From assembly GCA_964476185.1 (NCBI GenBank), contig CAYYZO010000010.1, forward strand, positions 1 through 64,000: 64,000 nucleotides of DNA, read 5' to 3'. The notes beneath the pieces were generated by a model, which did not search any database, was not told the DNA's origin, and saw nothing but the letters and a program-made list of their open reading frames with translations. The DNA comes from DATNBU01 sp964476185 (GTDB lineage Bacteria; Desulfobacterota; Binatia; UBA1149; CAITLU01). The translations under genes were made by a program, and so were the position numbers. Numbering within the stretch: position 1 is the first letter of the stretch; each line of letters opens with the position of its first letter. Below are positions 1 through 8,643 of the stretch, piece after piece.

Positions 1-1922
1 TGATGATGTGGATGGCCGATGCGTCGGGTCGCGGCACGTACATGAACCCGGCCATGCTCGCGTTCCTCGGACGCAGCGCCAAGGAGGTCCTCGCGGAAGG
101 GCGCGAAGCGTTCTTCCATCCCGACGACCTCGCCACGGTCGACCTCGAGATCCTGGATGCGGTCGCCGAACGCCGCCCGTTCTCGGCCGAGTTCCGCGTT
201 CGCATGTCGGACGGCTCCTGGCGCTGGATGCTCAGCACCGGCATGCCGAGGCTCACGCCGACCGGCGAGATCCGCGGCTACACCGGCACCTGGATCGACG
301 TGACCACGCGCAAGGACGCGGAGGCCGCGCTGCAGCGCTTCGCTACGGAGCTCGAACAGCACGTGAGCGAGCGAACCGCCGCGCTCAGCGCCTCGCGCGA
401 GGAGCTCGCGCGCCAGTCGAGCCTGCTGGAATCCGTCGTGCGCAGCATGAGCGAGGCGGTGCTCGCGATCGCTTCGGACGGCCAGCTGCTGGTCTCGAAC
501 GGCGCCGCCGAAACCCTGTTCGGCGCCTCGAGGACGGCCGCCGACGACAACGCGCGGCTCCCGGAACTGGGGTTCTTCCGGCCGGACGGCGTGACGCCCT
601 TCCCCAACGAGGAGTTGCCGCTCATCCGCGCGCTCGCCGGCGAGGACGTCGACAACGTCGTGATGATCACGAAGCACGCCGGCGACCCCGAGGGCCGGTG
701 GGTGCGCGTCTCGGGACGCCCGATCCGCGACCAGGACGGCAGCATCCAGGGGTCCATCATCGTCGGCCGTGACGTGACCGAGTTCGAGAAGGCGCTCGAA
801 GCGACCCGGCGCCTCGCCGCCGTGGTCGAGGCTTCCGGCGACGCGATCCTGTCCGTATCGCTCGACGGGCGAGTCCTCACGTGGAACCGCGGCGCCGAGC
901 AGATGTACGGCTGGACCGCCGGAGAGGCCATCGGACAGCCGTTCAGCCGCTTCGACCCGACCCTCGACCGCGCGGGCATCGAGCAGATGCTCACGGGCCA
1001 GGACGACCGCTCGGTGGCGGTGCGGCGCGACCTCGTGGCGCACCGTCGCGACGGCACGCCGCTCGACGTCGCCGCCACGATCTCGCCGCTGCTCGACGAG
1101 GCCGGCAGCGTCACGGCGCTGTCGATCGTCCACCACGACGTCAGTCCGCTCAAGGCCGTCGAGCGCGGGCTCCAGGCCCTCAACGACGAGCTCGAGCGGC
1201 GCGTCCGCGACCGGACCGCCGCGCTCGTCGCGGCCAACCATGACCTCGAGAACTACGCGTTCTCGGTCGCCCACGATCTTCGCACGCCGCTGCGGGCCAT
1301 CGCCGGCTTCGCCAGCGTGCTGCAGGAGGATTACGGCTCTTGCGTGGACGACGAAGGCCGGCGCATCATCGGCATCGTGCGCAAGAACGCGCAGGACATG
1401 GGCGCCTTCATCGACGCGCTGCTGTCGTTCTCGGCCGTCGAGCGGCAGCCCCCGGTCAAGGAGCACGTGGAGGTCGGGGCGATCGTTCGCGAGTGCCTCG
1501 ACTCGCTCGGCGACGAGACCACCGAGCGGGACATCACCTTCCACATCGGCAACCTCCCGCCTTGCCGCGCGGACCGGGCATCGCTCAAGCAGGTGTTCCT
1601 CAACCTGCTGGCCAACGCCGTCAAGTTCACCCGGCACTCCGCGCGCGCGCACATCGAGGTCGGCAGCTCGACCGAAAGCGGGGGCGAGACCGCCTACTTC
1701 GTGCGCGACAACGGCGTCGGCTTCGACATGTCGAACACGCGCCGGCTGTTCGGCCTGTTCCAGCGCCTGCATTCGCCGAAGGAATTCGAGGGGACCGGAC
1801 TCGGCCTCGCCAGCGTCGCCCGCATCGTCGCGGCGCACGGCGGCCGCGTCTGGGCCGAATCGGAGCCGGGGAAGGGAGCGAAATTCTCCTTCACCGTCGA
1901 GCACAGCGAGGGATCCCTATGA
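1..1922 (+). CDS. PAS-domain sensor histidine kinase (5' truncated)
   Basis: This is a cytoplasmic multi-sensor kinase whose 5' end lies outside the window; the readable part is about 640 residues. Three PAS-like domains (about residues 1-100, 140-265 and 270-385) are joined by coiled-coil linkers containing ERTAAL and DRTAAL. A HisKA domain follows, with the H-box VAHDLRTPLRAI and phospho-acceptor His near 424, then a HATPase domain with N-box LANAVKFT, G1 DNGVGFD and G2 GTGLGLA. The arrangement resembles phytochrome-like kinases, but I see no GAF/PHY part in the visible portion. No membrane segment is visible. The stop codon overlaps the ATG of the response regulator, so the two are translationally coupled and probably form a cognate pair. 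The signal sensed is unknown. Confidence 0.93.
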   Translation, partial: MMWMADASGRGTYMNPAMLAFLGRSAKEVLAEGREAFFHPDDLATVDLEILDAVAERRPFSAEFRVRMSDGSWRWMLSTGMPRLTPTGEIRGYTGTWIDVTTRKDAEAALQRFATELEQHVSERTAALSASREELARQSSLLESVVRSMSEAVLAIASDGQLLVSNGAAETLFGASRTAADDNARLPELGFFRPDGVTPFPNEELPLIRALAGEDVDNVVMITKHAGDPEGRWVRVSGRPIRDQDGSIQGSIIVGRDVTEFEKALEATRRLAAVVEASGDAILSVSLDGRVLTWNRGAEQMYGWTAGEAIGQPFSRFDPTLDRAGIEQMLTGQDDRSVAVRRDLVAHRRDGTPLDVAATISPLLDEAGSVTALSIVHHDVSPLKAVERGLQALNDELERRVRDRTAALVAANHDLENYAFSVAHDLRTPLRAIAGFASVLQEDYGSCVDDEGRRIIGIVRKNAQDMGAFIDALLSFSAVERQPPVKEHVEVGAIVRECLDSLGDETTERDITFHIGNLPPCRADRASLKQVFLNLLANAVKFTRHSARAHIEVGSSTESGGETAYFVRDNGVGFDMSNTRRLFGLFQRLHSPKEFEGTGLGLASVARIVAAHGGRVWAESEPGKGAKFSFTVEHSEGSL

Positions 1923-2380
1923 TCGTGGACGGAACGGCCGCCGTGGACATCCTGCTGGCGGACGACAACGAGAACGACATCGAGCTGACGCTGCGCGCGT
2001 TCCGCAAGCACCACATCGTCAACAGCATCCAGGTCGTGCGCGACGGCAAGGAAGCGATCGAGTACCTGTTCTGCACCGGGCGTTACGCGCACCGCAACAT
2101 CGCGGATCTCCCGAAGATCGTCCTGCTCGACGTGAAGATGCCGTTCGTGGACGGGATCGAGGTCTTGCGCCGCATCCGCTCGGACTCGCGCACGAAGGAC
2201 CTTCCGGTCGTGATGCTGACGTCGTCGAGCCTCGATCGCGATGCGATCGAGTGCTACAACCTCGGCGTCAACAGCTACATCGTCAAGCCCGTCGACTTCG
2301 AGCAGTTCCACGAAGCGGCGCGCGTGATCGGCTTCTACTGGCTGTTCCTGAACAAGCCGCGACCGAGCGAGGAAGGCTGA
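1919..2380 (+). CDS. Rcp1-like single-domain response regulator
   Basis: The 153-residue protein is a stand-alone receiver domain with no DNA-binding output. The acidic pocket is LLADDNENDIE near the N-terminus, the phospho-acceptor Asp lies in LLDVKMP near residue 69, and the conserved Lys is in VKPVDF near 124. The IxLTLRAF and IEYLF signatures and the aromatic C-terminal helix match the Rcp1 group that partners PAS or phytochrome kinases. Its ATG overlaps the kinase stop (ATGA), which supports co-expression and phosphotransfer from that kinase. The downstream target is not visible. It is likely a phosphorelay intermediate or a protein-protein effector. Confidence 0.93.
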   Translation: MIVDGTAAVDILLADDNENDIELTLRAFRKHHIVNSIQVVRDGKEAIEYLFCTGRYAHRNIADLPKIVLLDVKMPFVDGIEVLRRIRSDSRTKDLPVVMLTSSSLDRDAIECYNLGVNSYIVKPVDFEQFHEAARVIGFYWLFLNKPRPSEEG

Positions 2381-2461
2381 GCCGCAGGCCCCGGTGCCGG
2401 CGACCGGCCGCGCGCCGTGGCGGGTCCGGCCGCGCCGGCTGATGTGACGAGCGCGCCCGGA

Positions 2462-3055
2462 TCAGTCGTCGAGTCGCGCGAGCAACGCGCGAACCGCCGC
2501 CGCGCGGTGGCTGCGCGCGTTCTTCTCCGCCGGCGAGGCTTCGCCGAACGTCGCGCCGAGGTCGTCGCGCCAGAAGATCGCGTCGTAGCCGAAGCCGTTC
2601 GCGCCGCGCTCCTCGAACGCGACCGTGCCCTCGCAGCGCCCCTCGACGACGGTCTCGCCGCCGTCCGGCCGGACGAGCGCGAGCACCACCACGAACGCCG
2701 CGCGCCGGTCGCCCACGCCTTCCATCCTGCGCAGCACGAGCCGATTGTTGGCGCGATCGTCGCACGGCTCCCCGGCATAGCGCGCCGAGCGCACACCCGG
2801 TTCCCCGGCGAGCGCCTCGACCACGAGCCCCGAGTCGTCGGCGAGCACCGCCTTCCCCGGCAGCGCCGCCGCGTAGGCGCGGGCCTTCAGCAGCGCGTTG
2901 TCGGTGAAGGTCTCGCCGGTCTCCTCGACGTCGAGGGCCACGCCGTGGTCGGACGGAAGCTCGATCCGGACGCCGGAACCTTCGAACAGCAGCCGGAAGT
3001 CGCGCAGCTTGCCCTGGTTCGTCGTGCAAAGGACGAGGGATACGGGACGGTTCAT
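2462..3055 (-). CDS. rdgB: XTP/dITP diphosphatase (RdgB/HAM1 family)
   Basis: This is a 197-residue nucleotide-pool sanitising enzyme that hydrolyses dITP, XTP and ITP to monophosphates. The visible family signatures are the N-terminal TTNQGKLRDF, the metal and substrate loop LADDSGLVVEAL near residue 70, the RYAG segment, and GFGYDAIF followed by HR near the C-terminus. The length is normal for the family. Its ATG overlaps the stop of the RNase PH gene (ATGA), a very common bacterial pair, so the two are probably translated from one message. Confidence 0.95.
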   Translation of the reverse strand: MNRPVSLVLCTTNQGKLRDFRLLFEGSGVRIELPSDHGVALDVEETGETFTDNALLKARAYAAALPGKAVLADDSGLVVEALAGEPGVRSARYAGEPCDDRANNRLVLRRMEGVGDRRAAFVVVLALVRPDGGETVVEGRCEGTVAFEERGANGFGYDAIFWRDDLGATFGEASPAEKNARSHRAAAVRALLARLDD

Positions 3056-3798
3056 TCGCCGGAGAGGACGCGCTGCTGGGCCGCGAGCAGGCGCTGGATG
3101 CCCTTCCACGCGAGGTCGGTCAGCTCGTCGAGTTGCGCGCGGCGGAAGGTGCCGCCCTCGCCCGTCCCCTGCACCTCGACGAACTCGCCGTCGCTCGTCA
3201 TGACCACGTTCATGTCCACCTCCGCGCGCGAGTCCTCCTCGTAGGCGAGGTCGAGCATCGCGCGGCCGTCCACGATGCCGACGCTGACCGCCGCCACGGC
3301 CCTCAGGACCGGGTTGCGCTCGACGAGGCCCTGGCGTTCGAGGCCGCGGCACGCGAGGGCCAGCGCCGACCAGGCGCCGGTGATCGCGGCCGTGCGCGTG
3401 CCGCCGTCGGCCTGGATCACGTCGCAGTCGAGCTTGACCGTCCGTTCGCCGAGCGCCTGCATGTCCATCGCGGCCCGGATGCTGCGTCCGATCAGGCGCT
3501 GGATCTCCATCGTTCGGCCGCCGACCTTGCCGCGCGCCGCCTCGCGGTCGCTGCGGGTGTGGGTCGAGCGCGGCAGCATGCCGTACTCGGCCGTGACCCA
3601 GCCCGTGCCGCGGCCTCGCAGGAAGGGCGGCACGCCCTCCTCGACGCTGGCCGTGCAGATCACCCGGGTCTTTCCCATCTCGATCAGCACCGACCCCTCG
3701 GCGTGCTCGATGAACCCGGGGTGGATGTGCAGCGCCCGCAGCGCCTGGTCGGAGCGCCCGTCGATCCGCGTCGCCGGTCCGTTTTCGTTCGTTGCCAT
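3052..3798 (-). CDS. rph: Ribonuclease PH
   Basis: This 248-residue phosphorolytic 3'-5' exoribonuclease trims tRNA 3' ends. Visible family motifs are GRSDQALRALHI near the N-terminus, GKTRVICTASVE, the RG..TGWVTAEYGMLPRST block, and the CDVIQADGGTRTAAITGA segment that lies in the catalytic and phosphate-binding region. I chose the ATG at 3798 because a purine-rich AGAGGGGAC lies about ten bases upstream, whereas the longer in-frame extension does not look like coding sequence. It is the first gene of an rph-rdgB pair and its stop overlaps the next start. Confidence 0.96.
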   Translation of the reverse strand: MATNENGPATRIDGRSDQALRALHIHPGFIEHAEGSVLIEMGKTRVICTASVEEGVPPFLRGRGTGWVTAEYGMLPRSTHTRSDREAARGKVGGRTMEIQRLIGRSIRAAMDMQALGERTVKLDCDVIQADGGTRTAAITGAWSALALACRGLERQGLVERNPVLRAVAAVSVGIVDGRAMLDLAYEEDSRAEVDMNVVMTSDGEFVEVQGTGEGGTFRRAQLDELTDLAWKGIQRLLAAQQRVLSGE

Positions 3799-3935
3799 TG
3801 GCCAGGTCCCCTCTTTTTTTCTTCGCCCGTCGCTTTCTGTTGGCGGCGCTTCGCGGGGCGGTGTTACAACCCCCCGCACCTGAGACACCTCCCGCACTCC
3901 ACCGCGGGAATCCCGACCGACTCGCACCCGGTCCC

Positions 3936-3970
3936 GATCGGCGAGAGCGCCCCTGGCGCCCTCGCCGATC
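3936..3970 (-). terminator. Hairpin ending the GT9-DUF4254-hydrolase operon
   Basis: A 16-bp stem with a single A/C mismatch (arms 3936-3951 and 3955-3970) and a 3-base loop lies immediately after the hydrolase stop. No run of U follows, so this is either a weak intrinsic terminator or an mRNA 3' stabiliser. It separates the operon from rph downstream on the same strand. Confidence 0.6.
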
Positions 3971-3974
3971 CCAT

Positions 3975-4859
3975 TCAGGACTTCGCAAAAAAGCTGGTGA
4001 TCCAGCGATTTACCTCGTCAGGCTTCTCGCGATGCAGGAAGTGCCCGCAGCCGCCGAGGACCGCCTTCTCGAGCCCCTTCGGGAACGACTCCTCCATGCC
4101 CTCGAGCAGTTCGACGCCCATGCAGCCGTCGTCGGCGCCGTGCAGGTAGAGCGTCGGGACCTCGACCGGCGCGAGGCCGATCCCGGCCTGCTCGCCCATC
4201 AGGTCCGGATCGAGCAGGGCCGGATTGAACAGGCACCGGTAGTACGCGAGCGCGGCCTCGACGCCGCCCGGGGCCCCGAGCGTCGCGAGCACCGGCGCGA
4301 TGTCGGCCTCGGTGAAGTCCCAGGTCGGCGACCAGTCCCGCCACAGGTTCCGGATGAACGCGAGGCCGTCGTGCGCGACGGCCATGTCCGCCACCATCGT
4401 CTGGAAGAAGAAGATGTACCAGGAACGCTTCTGCTGCGCGTAGTTCGTCAGGAACGCCGAGTTCATCCGCGGGCCGTAGGGCACGGACATGGTCACGAGC
4501 CGGCGGATCCGCCGCGGGCTGTGGAGCGCCGCCGCGTAGGACGCCAGCGCGCCCCAGTCGTGCCCGACGACGCGGGCCGGCTCGTCCGGCGAGAGCTGGT
4601 CGAGCAGCGCGACGATGTCGCGGCCCAGCGCGGCCGTCTGGTAGCTGCCGTTCGGCGACGGCGAGGTCGGCGCGTAGCCGCGCAGGTACGGCGCGACGGC
4701 GCGGTAGCCGGCGGCCGCGAGCGCGTCGAGTTGCCGCGACCAGGTCGTCGCGTCGTCAGGGAAGCCGTGCAGCAGCAGCACCAGCGGCCCCTCGCCCTTC
4801 TCGAACGCGTGGAAGCGGATGCCGTTGGCGTCGAGTTCGATCTTCTTCGGTGCGCTCAT
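3975..4859 (-). CDS. Alpha/beta hydrolase, epoxide hydrolase-like
   Basis: The 294-residue protein has a complete alpha/beta-hydrolase fold. It shows the oxyanion motif LLLHGFPD near residue 30, a nucleophile elbow VVGHDWGA with Asp101 in place of Ser, and the catalytic His in GGCGHFLHREKP near the C-terminus. An Asp nucleophile with HGFP is the pattern of soluble epoxide hydrolases and haloalkane dehalogenases, so water attack through an alkyl-enzyme ester is expected. Its start overlaps the stop of the DUF4254 gene. Why it follows glycosyltransferase genes is unclear, and the substrate cannot be read from the sequence. Confidence 0.88.
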   Translation of the reverse strand: MSAPKKIELDANGIRFHAFEKGEGPLVLLLHGFPDDATTWSRQLDALAAAGYRAVAPYLRGYAPTSPSPNGSYQTAALGRDIVALLDQLSPDEPARVVGHDWGALASYAAALHSPRRIRRLVTMSVPYGPRMNSAFLTNYAQQKRSWYIFFFQTMVADMAVAHDGLAFIRNLWRDWSPTWDFTEADIAPVLATLGAPGGVEAALAYYRCLFNPALLDPDLMGEQAGIGLAPVEVPTLYLHGADDGCMGVELLEGMEESFPKGLEKAVLGGCGHFLHREKPDEVNRWITSFFAKS

Positions 4860-5500
4860 CCGCTCCTCCGGGACGCGCGGCGCAGCGCCGGGTTCAGGCG
4901 CGCGTCGTTGTAGCTTTTCATCTGCCGGTAGCACTTGAAGTAGCGGCGGCCCGCCGCGAAATCCTCCAGCAGGCTCGCGAGGCACGCCGCGAGGTCTTCG
5001 CGCTGCGCGCGAAGCACGTCCGCCCGCGCCCGGCACTCCGCGGCCAGCGCCCGGTCACCCTCGTCGTCGGCCTCGACGGCGATCCGGTCCGCGTTGCGGA
5101 GCTTCAGCGCGAGGATGCTCAGGCGGTCGACGATCATGCCCGCGGTTTCCGAGTGCAGCTCGGCCCGCGCCACGTCGACGTTCGCGTAACGCGCGAGGAT
5201 CGCCTCGTCGATCGCTTCCATCAGGTCGTTGCGGCGCTGGTTCCACGGATCGATCGCACGCTTGACGGCGGCGATGCGGGCGTCGACGACGTCGCGCCGG
5301 CGCGCCTCGTCCTCGAGCCGCCAGATCGTGAAGTTCGCGAAGTGGCCGGCCTCGACGAGTTCGCGCAGGCCCGCGTCCGGGTCGGGACCCGGCGGCGGCG
5401 CGGAGGGCGCCTCGCCCGGCGCCGCGCCGCCGAGCGCCCGTTCCCAGCGATCGGGCGCACGGTCGTGGATGGAAACGATGTCGGCAGCGGAAAGGGGCAT
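4856..5500 (-). CDS. DUF4254 domain protein
   Basis: A 214-residue, mostly helical, charged protein with no signal peptide or membrane segment. It begins with MPLSAADIVSIHD, has a Pro-rich linker near residues 28-40, then the family signatures FANFTIWRLEDEARR, IDPWNQRRNDLMEAIDE and a C-terminal YFKCYRQMKSYND. DUF4254 has no established biochemical role. From general knowledge it is often encoded next to GT9 heptosyltransferases, as it is here 29 bases downstream of one. I infer a part in lipopolysaccharide or glycan synthesis. Confidence 0.85.
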   Translation of the reverse strand: MPLSAADIVSIHDRAPDRWERALGGAAPGEAPSAPPPGPDPDAGLRELVEAGHFANFTIWRLEDEARRRDVVDARIAAVKRAIDPWNQRRNDLMEAIDEAILARYANVDVARAELHSETAGMIVDRLSILALKLRNADRIAVEADDEGDRALAAECRARADVLRAQREDLAACLASLLEDFAAGRRYFKCYRQMKSYNDARLNPALRRASRRSG

Positions 5501-5529
5501 CGGCGTCGGTCGCGGCGGCAGGCGCGAAC

Positions 5530-6747
5530 CTATGGCAGGGTCGGGTCCCGGCGCAAAATCGCGTCCGGATCGTCGCGACCGGCGCCGGTCGAACAGCTTC
5601 CGCGAACCGGCGGCGACGCGCCCCGCCGACCCGCCTCGTCCGCGTCCCGCACGAGAGCGACCGCGGCGCCGACGACGTCGTCGACCGCGATGCCCTCGAT
5701 CGCGCGGCGCGCCGCCTCGCCTCGCAGTTTCCGCGCCGGCTCGACGCCTCCGGCCGAAAGCATCACCGAGCGCACCGGCTCGAGCGGGCGATCGGTCCGC
5801 CACGGGCGCCCGCCGGCGAGCACGACGGCGGGGACGCCCTGCATCCAGGCCATGTGCAGCGCGGCCGTGTTGGTTCCGACGTAGACGCGGAACGCACCGA
5901 CGAGCGCGGCCATCTCGGGCAGCGTCGTCGGCGGCGCGACCGCGACGCAGTCCGGGGCGGCGGCGGCGATCCGGGCGGCCGTCTCCTGCTCGCCCGGTCC
6001 CCAGACGACCATCGAGCGGAGCCCCTCGGCGCCGAGACGCCGCACGGCCTCGGTCCACTTCGCGACCGGCCACCGGTCGTGGGCCCGGCTCGCGCTGGTG
6101 CCCGCGAAGATCACGACCGGCGGACGGCCCGCGCGCTCGTGCATCGCGAGTCCGCGCGCACGCGCTGCTTCGTTGATCCACAGTCCGCGCGAGACCTCCG
6201 AAAGTGCGGGATCGAGCCCGAGCGGGGCCAGCAGGCGCGCGAATCGTCGAACTCTGTTTTCCAAGACATCCGGCAGACTTACGTGACAATTAGTGAACAG
6301 GAAGTTCGCTTCGGTTCCAGAGCGGCGATCGAGGCCGATCCGCAGCGGCGCACGGCTGGCGCGCACGAGATAGCCGCTCTTCAGCCGCGTGTGGAAGTCG
6401 ATCGCCACGTCGTAGCGGTGCGCGGCGAGTTCCTGCCCAAGTCGGCGTAATTCCCGCCAGGCCGGCAACAGACCGGCCTTCATCTCGCGACGCTCCAGCA
6501 CGTGCAGGCGGGTCAGGGCCGGATGGCCCTCGAGAACCGGCGCCGCGAGGTCCGCCACGGCCCACCCGATCTCCGCCTCGGGGAAGCCCTCGCGGAGGCG
6601 GGCAAGCGACGGCAGCACGCGCAGGCAGTCGCCGATCGCACCGAGCCGCACGACGAGGATGCGACGCGGCCGGTCGCCCGGGTTCACGCCCTCACCCGCT
6701 GCGTCGTCACGGCCGACCGAAGCCCGCCCCGGTGCAGGACTTTCCAT
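5530..6747 (-). CDS. Glycosyltransferase family 9 (heptosyltransferase-like)
   Basis: The 405-residue GT-B glycosyltransferase is likely to transfer a heptose or similar sugar from a nucleotide donor onto lipopolysaccharide core at the inner membrane. The N-terminal Rossmann domain opens with ILVVRLGAIGDCLRVLP near residue 30. The donor-binding half contains VIFAGTSASRAHDRWP and VGTNTAALHMAWMQGVPAVVL, equivalent to the GND/T-GP-H-A motif of WaaC/F. The ATG at 6747 is preferred to a TTG nine bases upstream. The C-terminal 40 residues are Arg- and Gly-rich and look like a tail. It is the first gene of an operon with DUF4254 and a hydrolase, divergent from a TPR lipoprotein. Confidence 0.88.
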   Translation of the reverse strand: MESPAPGRASVGRDDAAGEGVNPGDRPRRILVVRLGAIGDCLRVLPSLARLREGFPEAEIGWAVADLAAPVLEGHPALTRLHVLERREMKAGLLPAWRELRRLGQELAAHRYDVAIDFHTRLKSGYLVRASRAPLRIGLDRRSGTEANFLFTNCHVSLPDVLENRVRRFARLLAPLGLDPALSEVSRGLWINEAARARGLAMHERAGRPPVVIFAGTSASRAHDRWPVAKWTEAVRRLGAEGLRSMVVWGPGEQETAARIAAAAPDCVAVAPPTTLPEMAALVGAFRVYVGTNTAALHMAWMQGVPAVVLAGGRPWRTDRPLEPVRSVMLSAGGVEPARKLRGEAARRAIEGIAVDDVVGAAVALVRDADEAGRRGASPPVRGSCSTGAGRDDPDAILRRDPTLP

Positions 6748-6757
6748 GACGGCCAAC

Positions 6758-6782
6758 TAGCGAACGTTGCCGCGCAACGCTA
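6758..6782. promoter_or_regulatory. Imperfect inverted repeat in a divergent promoter
   Basis: The 98-bp divergent gap holds a symmetrical element. CGTTGC and GCAACG flank a CGC centre (6765-6779). Outside these, TAGCG on the left is mirrored by CGCTA on the right, with four extra bases in the left arm. It sits where a regulator could control both the glycosyltransferase operon and the lipoprotein gene. No known regulator is assigned. Confidence 0.35.
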
Positions 6783-6845
6783 TTGCTTGGCACTCGTTTC
6801 GCGGCACCAGGGGCCGTGCCGCCGAGATCTGGGAGCAACGTCGAC

Positions 6846-8495
6846 GTGAGGTGGAACAGGGCAGCAGGGCTGGCTGCGGGCGTGCTCGCGTGCGCGGTCG
6901 CCGCCGGCTGCGCCGTCATCGGCGGATCGCGCGGGCCATCGGTCGAGGAACTGCGCGGGCCGTCGGCGGTCGAACTCGCGCGCCAGGCCTTGGCGGCCGG
7001 AAACCTCGAGGCCGCCGAGGCCGCGCTGACACCCGCCCTCACTCCGAAGTCGTCCGACCGCAAGGCTGCCGACGCGCCGTCCGGCCCCGTCGTGCTCGGC
7101 ACACCGCAGACCGCCGACCTGCTCGTGCTGCGCGCCGAGTTGAGAATCCGCCAGGGCCGCTACCCGGAGGCCGAATCCGACGCGCTGACGGCGCTCGCGC
7201 TCGTCCCGGCCACGCCATCGGCGGCGCCGCCGCCCGCGCCGACGCCGTACGGCCCGCGCGACGACCGTCCCGAAGCCGAGCAGGACGAAACGGAGTCCGG
7301 ACCTCCACGCCCGAGCCTGACCCAGCGAGCGATTCATCTTCGCCTCGCGCAACTCTACGAAGACCACGGGCAGGACGACCAGGCCGAAGTCCATCTCGAA
7401 GCCTCGGCCGCACTGTGCGGCGAGGACGCCGGGCTCGTCGAGCAGCGCGCCTGCGACCTCGAGCGCCGCGCCCTCATCCGCATCCGCCTTGCCCGCGGGC
7501 GCTACGCCGAGGCCGAGCCGCTGGTGCTCTCGGAAATCCAGGAGGTGCAGTCCCTCTTCGGCCCCGACGACCTGCGCCTGTCGTTCGCGCTCTGCGACGC
7601 CGCCCGCTTCTACGCGCGACAAGGCAAGTACGGCCTGTCCGGCCCGCTCTTCACGCGCAGCTTCATCCTCTGGAAGCAGGTGCACGAGGAAGCGCGCGCC
7701 GAGCAGGAACGGGCGATCGCGGCTGCAGAGCCCGGCCCGTTCTCCGCCGAGTTCCTGAGGCCGAGAGCCGGGCACGCGCCGTTCACGGCACCGTGCGGCC
7801 TCGAGGATCAGCCGCTGCTGCTCTACAAGCTCGGCAAGGCCGGAGTCGCGGCCGAGGCGCTGCGCTACGAACAGCAGCTCTGGGCCGCGGAGCAGCAGGC
7901 CGGCGTCCAGGCGGTCGCGCTGGTGGACGAACTCGCGGCGCGCGGCGCCGATGCGCTCGAGGTCGCCTCGGCCCGTCACGCCGTCGCGTTCATCGCGCAA
8001 CGCAAGGGCGACCTCGTGCGCGCGGAGCAGGAACTGCGGCTCGTCCTCGACGCGTACACGGCGGCCTGGCCGACGCTCAGCATCTCGGACCGGCGCTACC
8101 ACGTGCAGGACTGCCTCGCGGCCATCGAGAGCCTGGTCGAGTTGCTCCGGTCCTCGAAGCGCTACAACGAAGCCGTCACGCTCGGCGAACGGGCGCGCGA
8201 CCTCGCCGCCGCCGTGGTCGACCCGTACGACTCCGTCCGGCTCGATACATATTTGTCGTTGACCAAAACTTTTCGCGAGATGCGCGACCCCGCGCGAGCC
8301 GAGGATGCCGCCGGCTTCTACCTGGACGCCGTCCTGAAGGCCCGCGGCGACGAGACCGCCGATTACGCCTGGGCGTTGAGGACGATCTCGTACGCCTACC
8401 TGCTGAGCGGCGAGCTCGACGCTTCCCAAAGAATGGAGATGCAGGCCAAGGCGATCTGGGCTAAACAGAACATCGTCGCACCGGAGTTTCCTTAG
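6846..8495 (+). CDS. TPR-type repeat lipoprotein
   Basis: A 549-residue exported lipoprotein. A short positively charged start, a hydrophobic stretch and a lipobox ending AVAAGC place the lipidated Cys at residue 22. The GTG at 6846 is chosen because GGGAG lies ten bases upstream and the signal peptide starts there; a longer TTG start exists but would bury the signal. The rest is Ala-rich helical repeats (ARQALAAGNLEAAEAAL, LRIRQGRYPEAESDAL, RIRLARGRYAEAEPLV) of tetratricopeptide type. A low-complexity Pro/Ala segment near residues 120-140 separates two repeat blocks. It probably acts as an envelope scaffold. It resembles the lipoprotein at 18457 in build, though I could not show homology. 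Confidence 0.85.
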   Translation: MRWNRAAGLAAGVLACAVAAGCAVIGGSRGPSVEELRGPSAVELARQALAAGNLEAAEAALTPALTPKSSDRKAADAPSGPVVLGTPQTADLLVLRAELRIRQGRYPEAESDALTALALVPATPSAAPPPAPTPYGPRDDRPEAEQDETESGPPRPSLTQRAIHLRLAQLYEDHGQDDQAEVHLEASAALCGEDAGLVEQRACDLERRALIRIRLARGRYAEAEPLVLSEIQEVQSLFGPDDLRLSFALCDAARFYARQGKYGLSGPLFTRSFILWKQVHEEARAEQERAIAAAEPGPFSAEFLRPRAGHAPFTAPCGLEDQPLLLYKLGKAGVAAEALRYEQQLWAAEQQAGVQAVALVDELAARGADALEVASARHAVAFIAQRKGDLVRAEQELRLVLDAYTAAWPTLSISDRRYHVQDCLAAIESLVELLRSSKRYNEAVTLGERARDLAAAVVDPYDSVRLDTYLSLTKTFREMRDPARAEDAAGFYLDAVLKARGDETADYAWALRTISYAYLLSGELDASQRMEMQAKAIWAKQNIVAPEFP

Positions 8496-8643
8496 GTTCC
8501 GGGCGTCGTCGCACGCGGGGAGCGCGCCAGCGCAACGTGCGGATACGGGACCAAGCCGAGCGAACGCCGCATTGCCGAGCGCCTGACCGGGGCGCGACGC
8601 ACGGCTCGCGGCGGCCCCGGGGGCGGGGACAGGAGAGCAAGGG

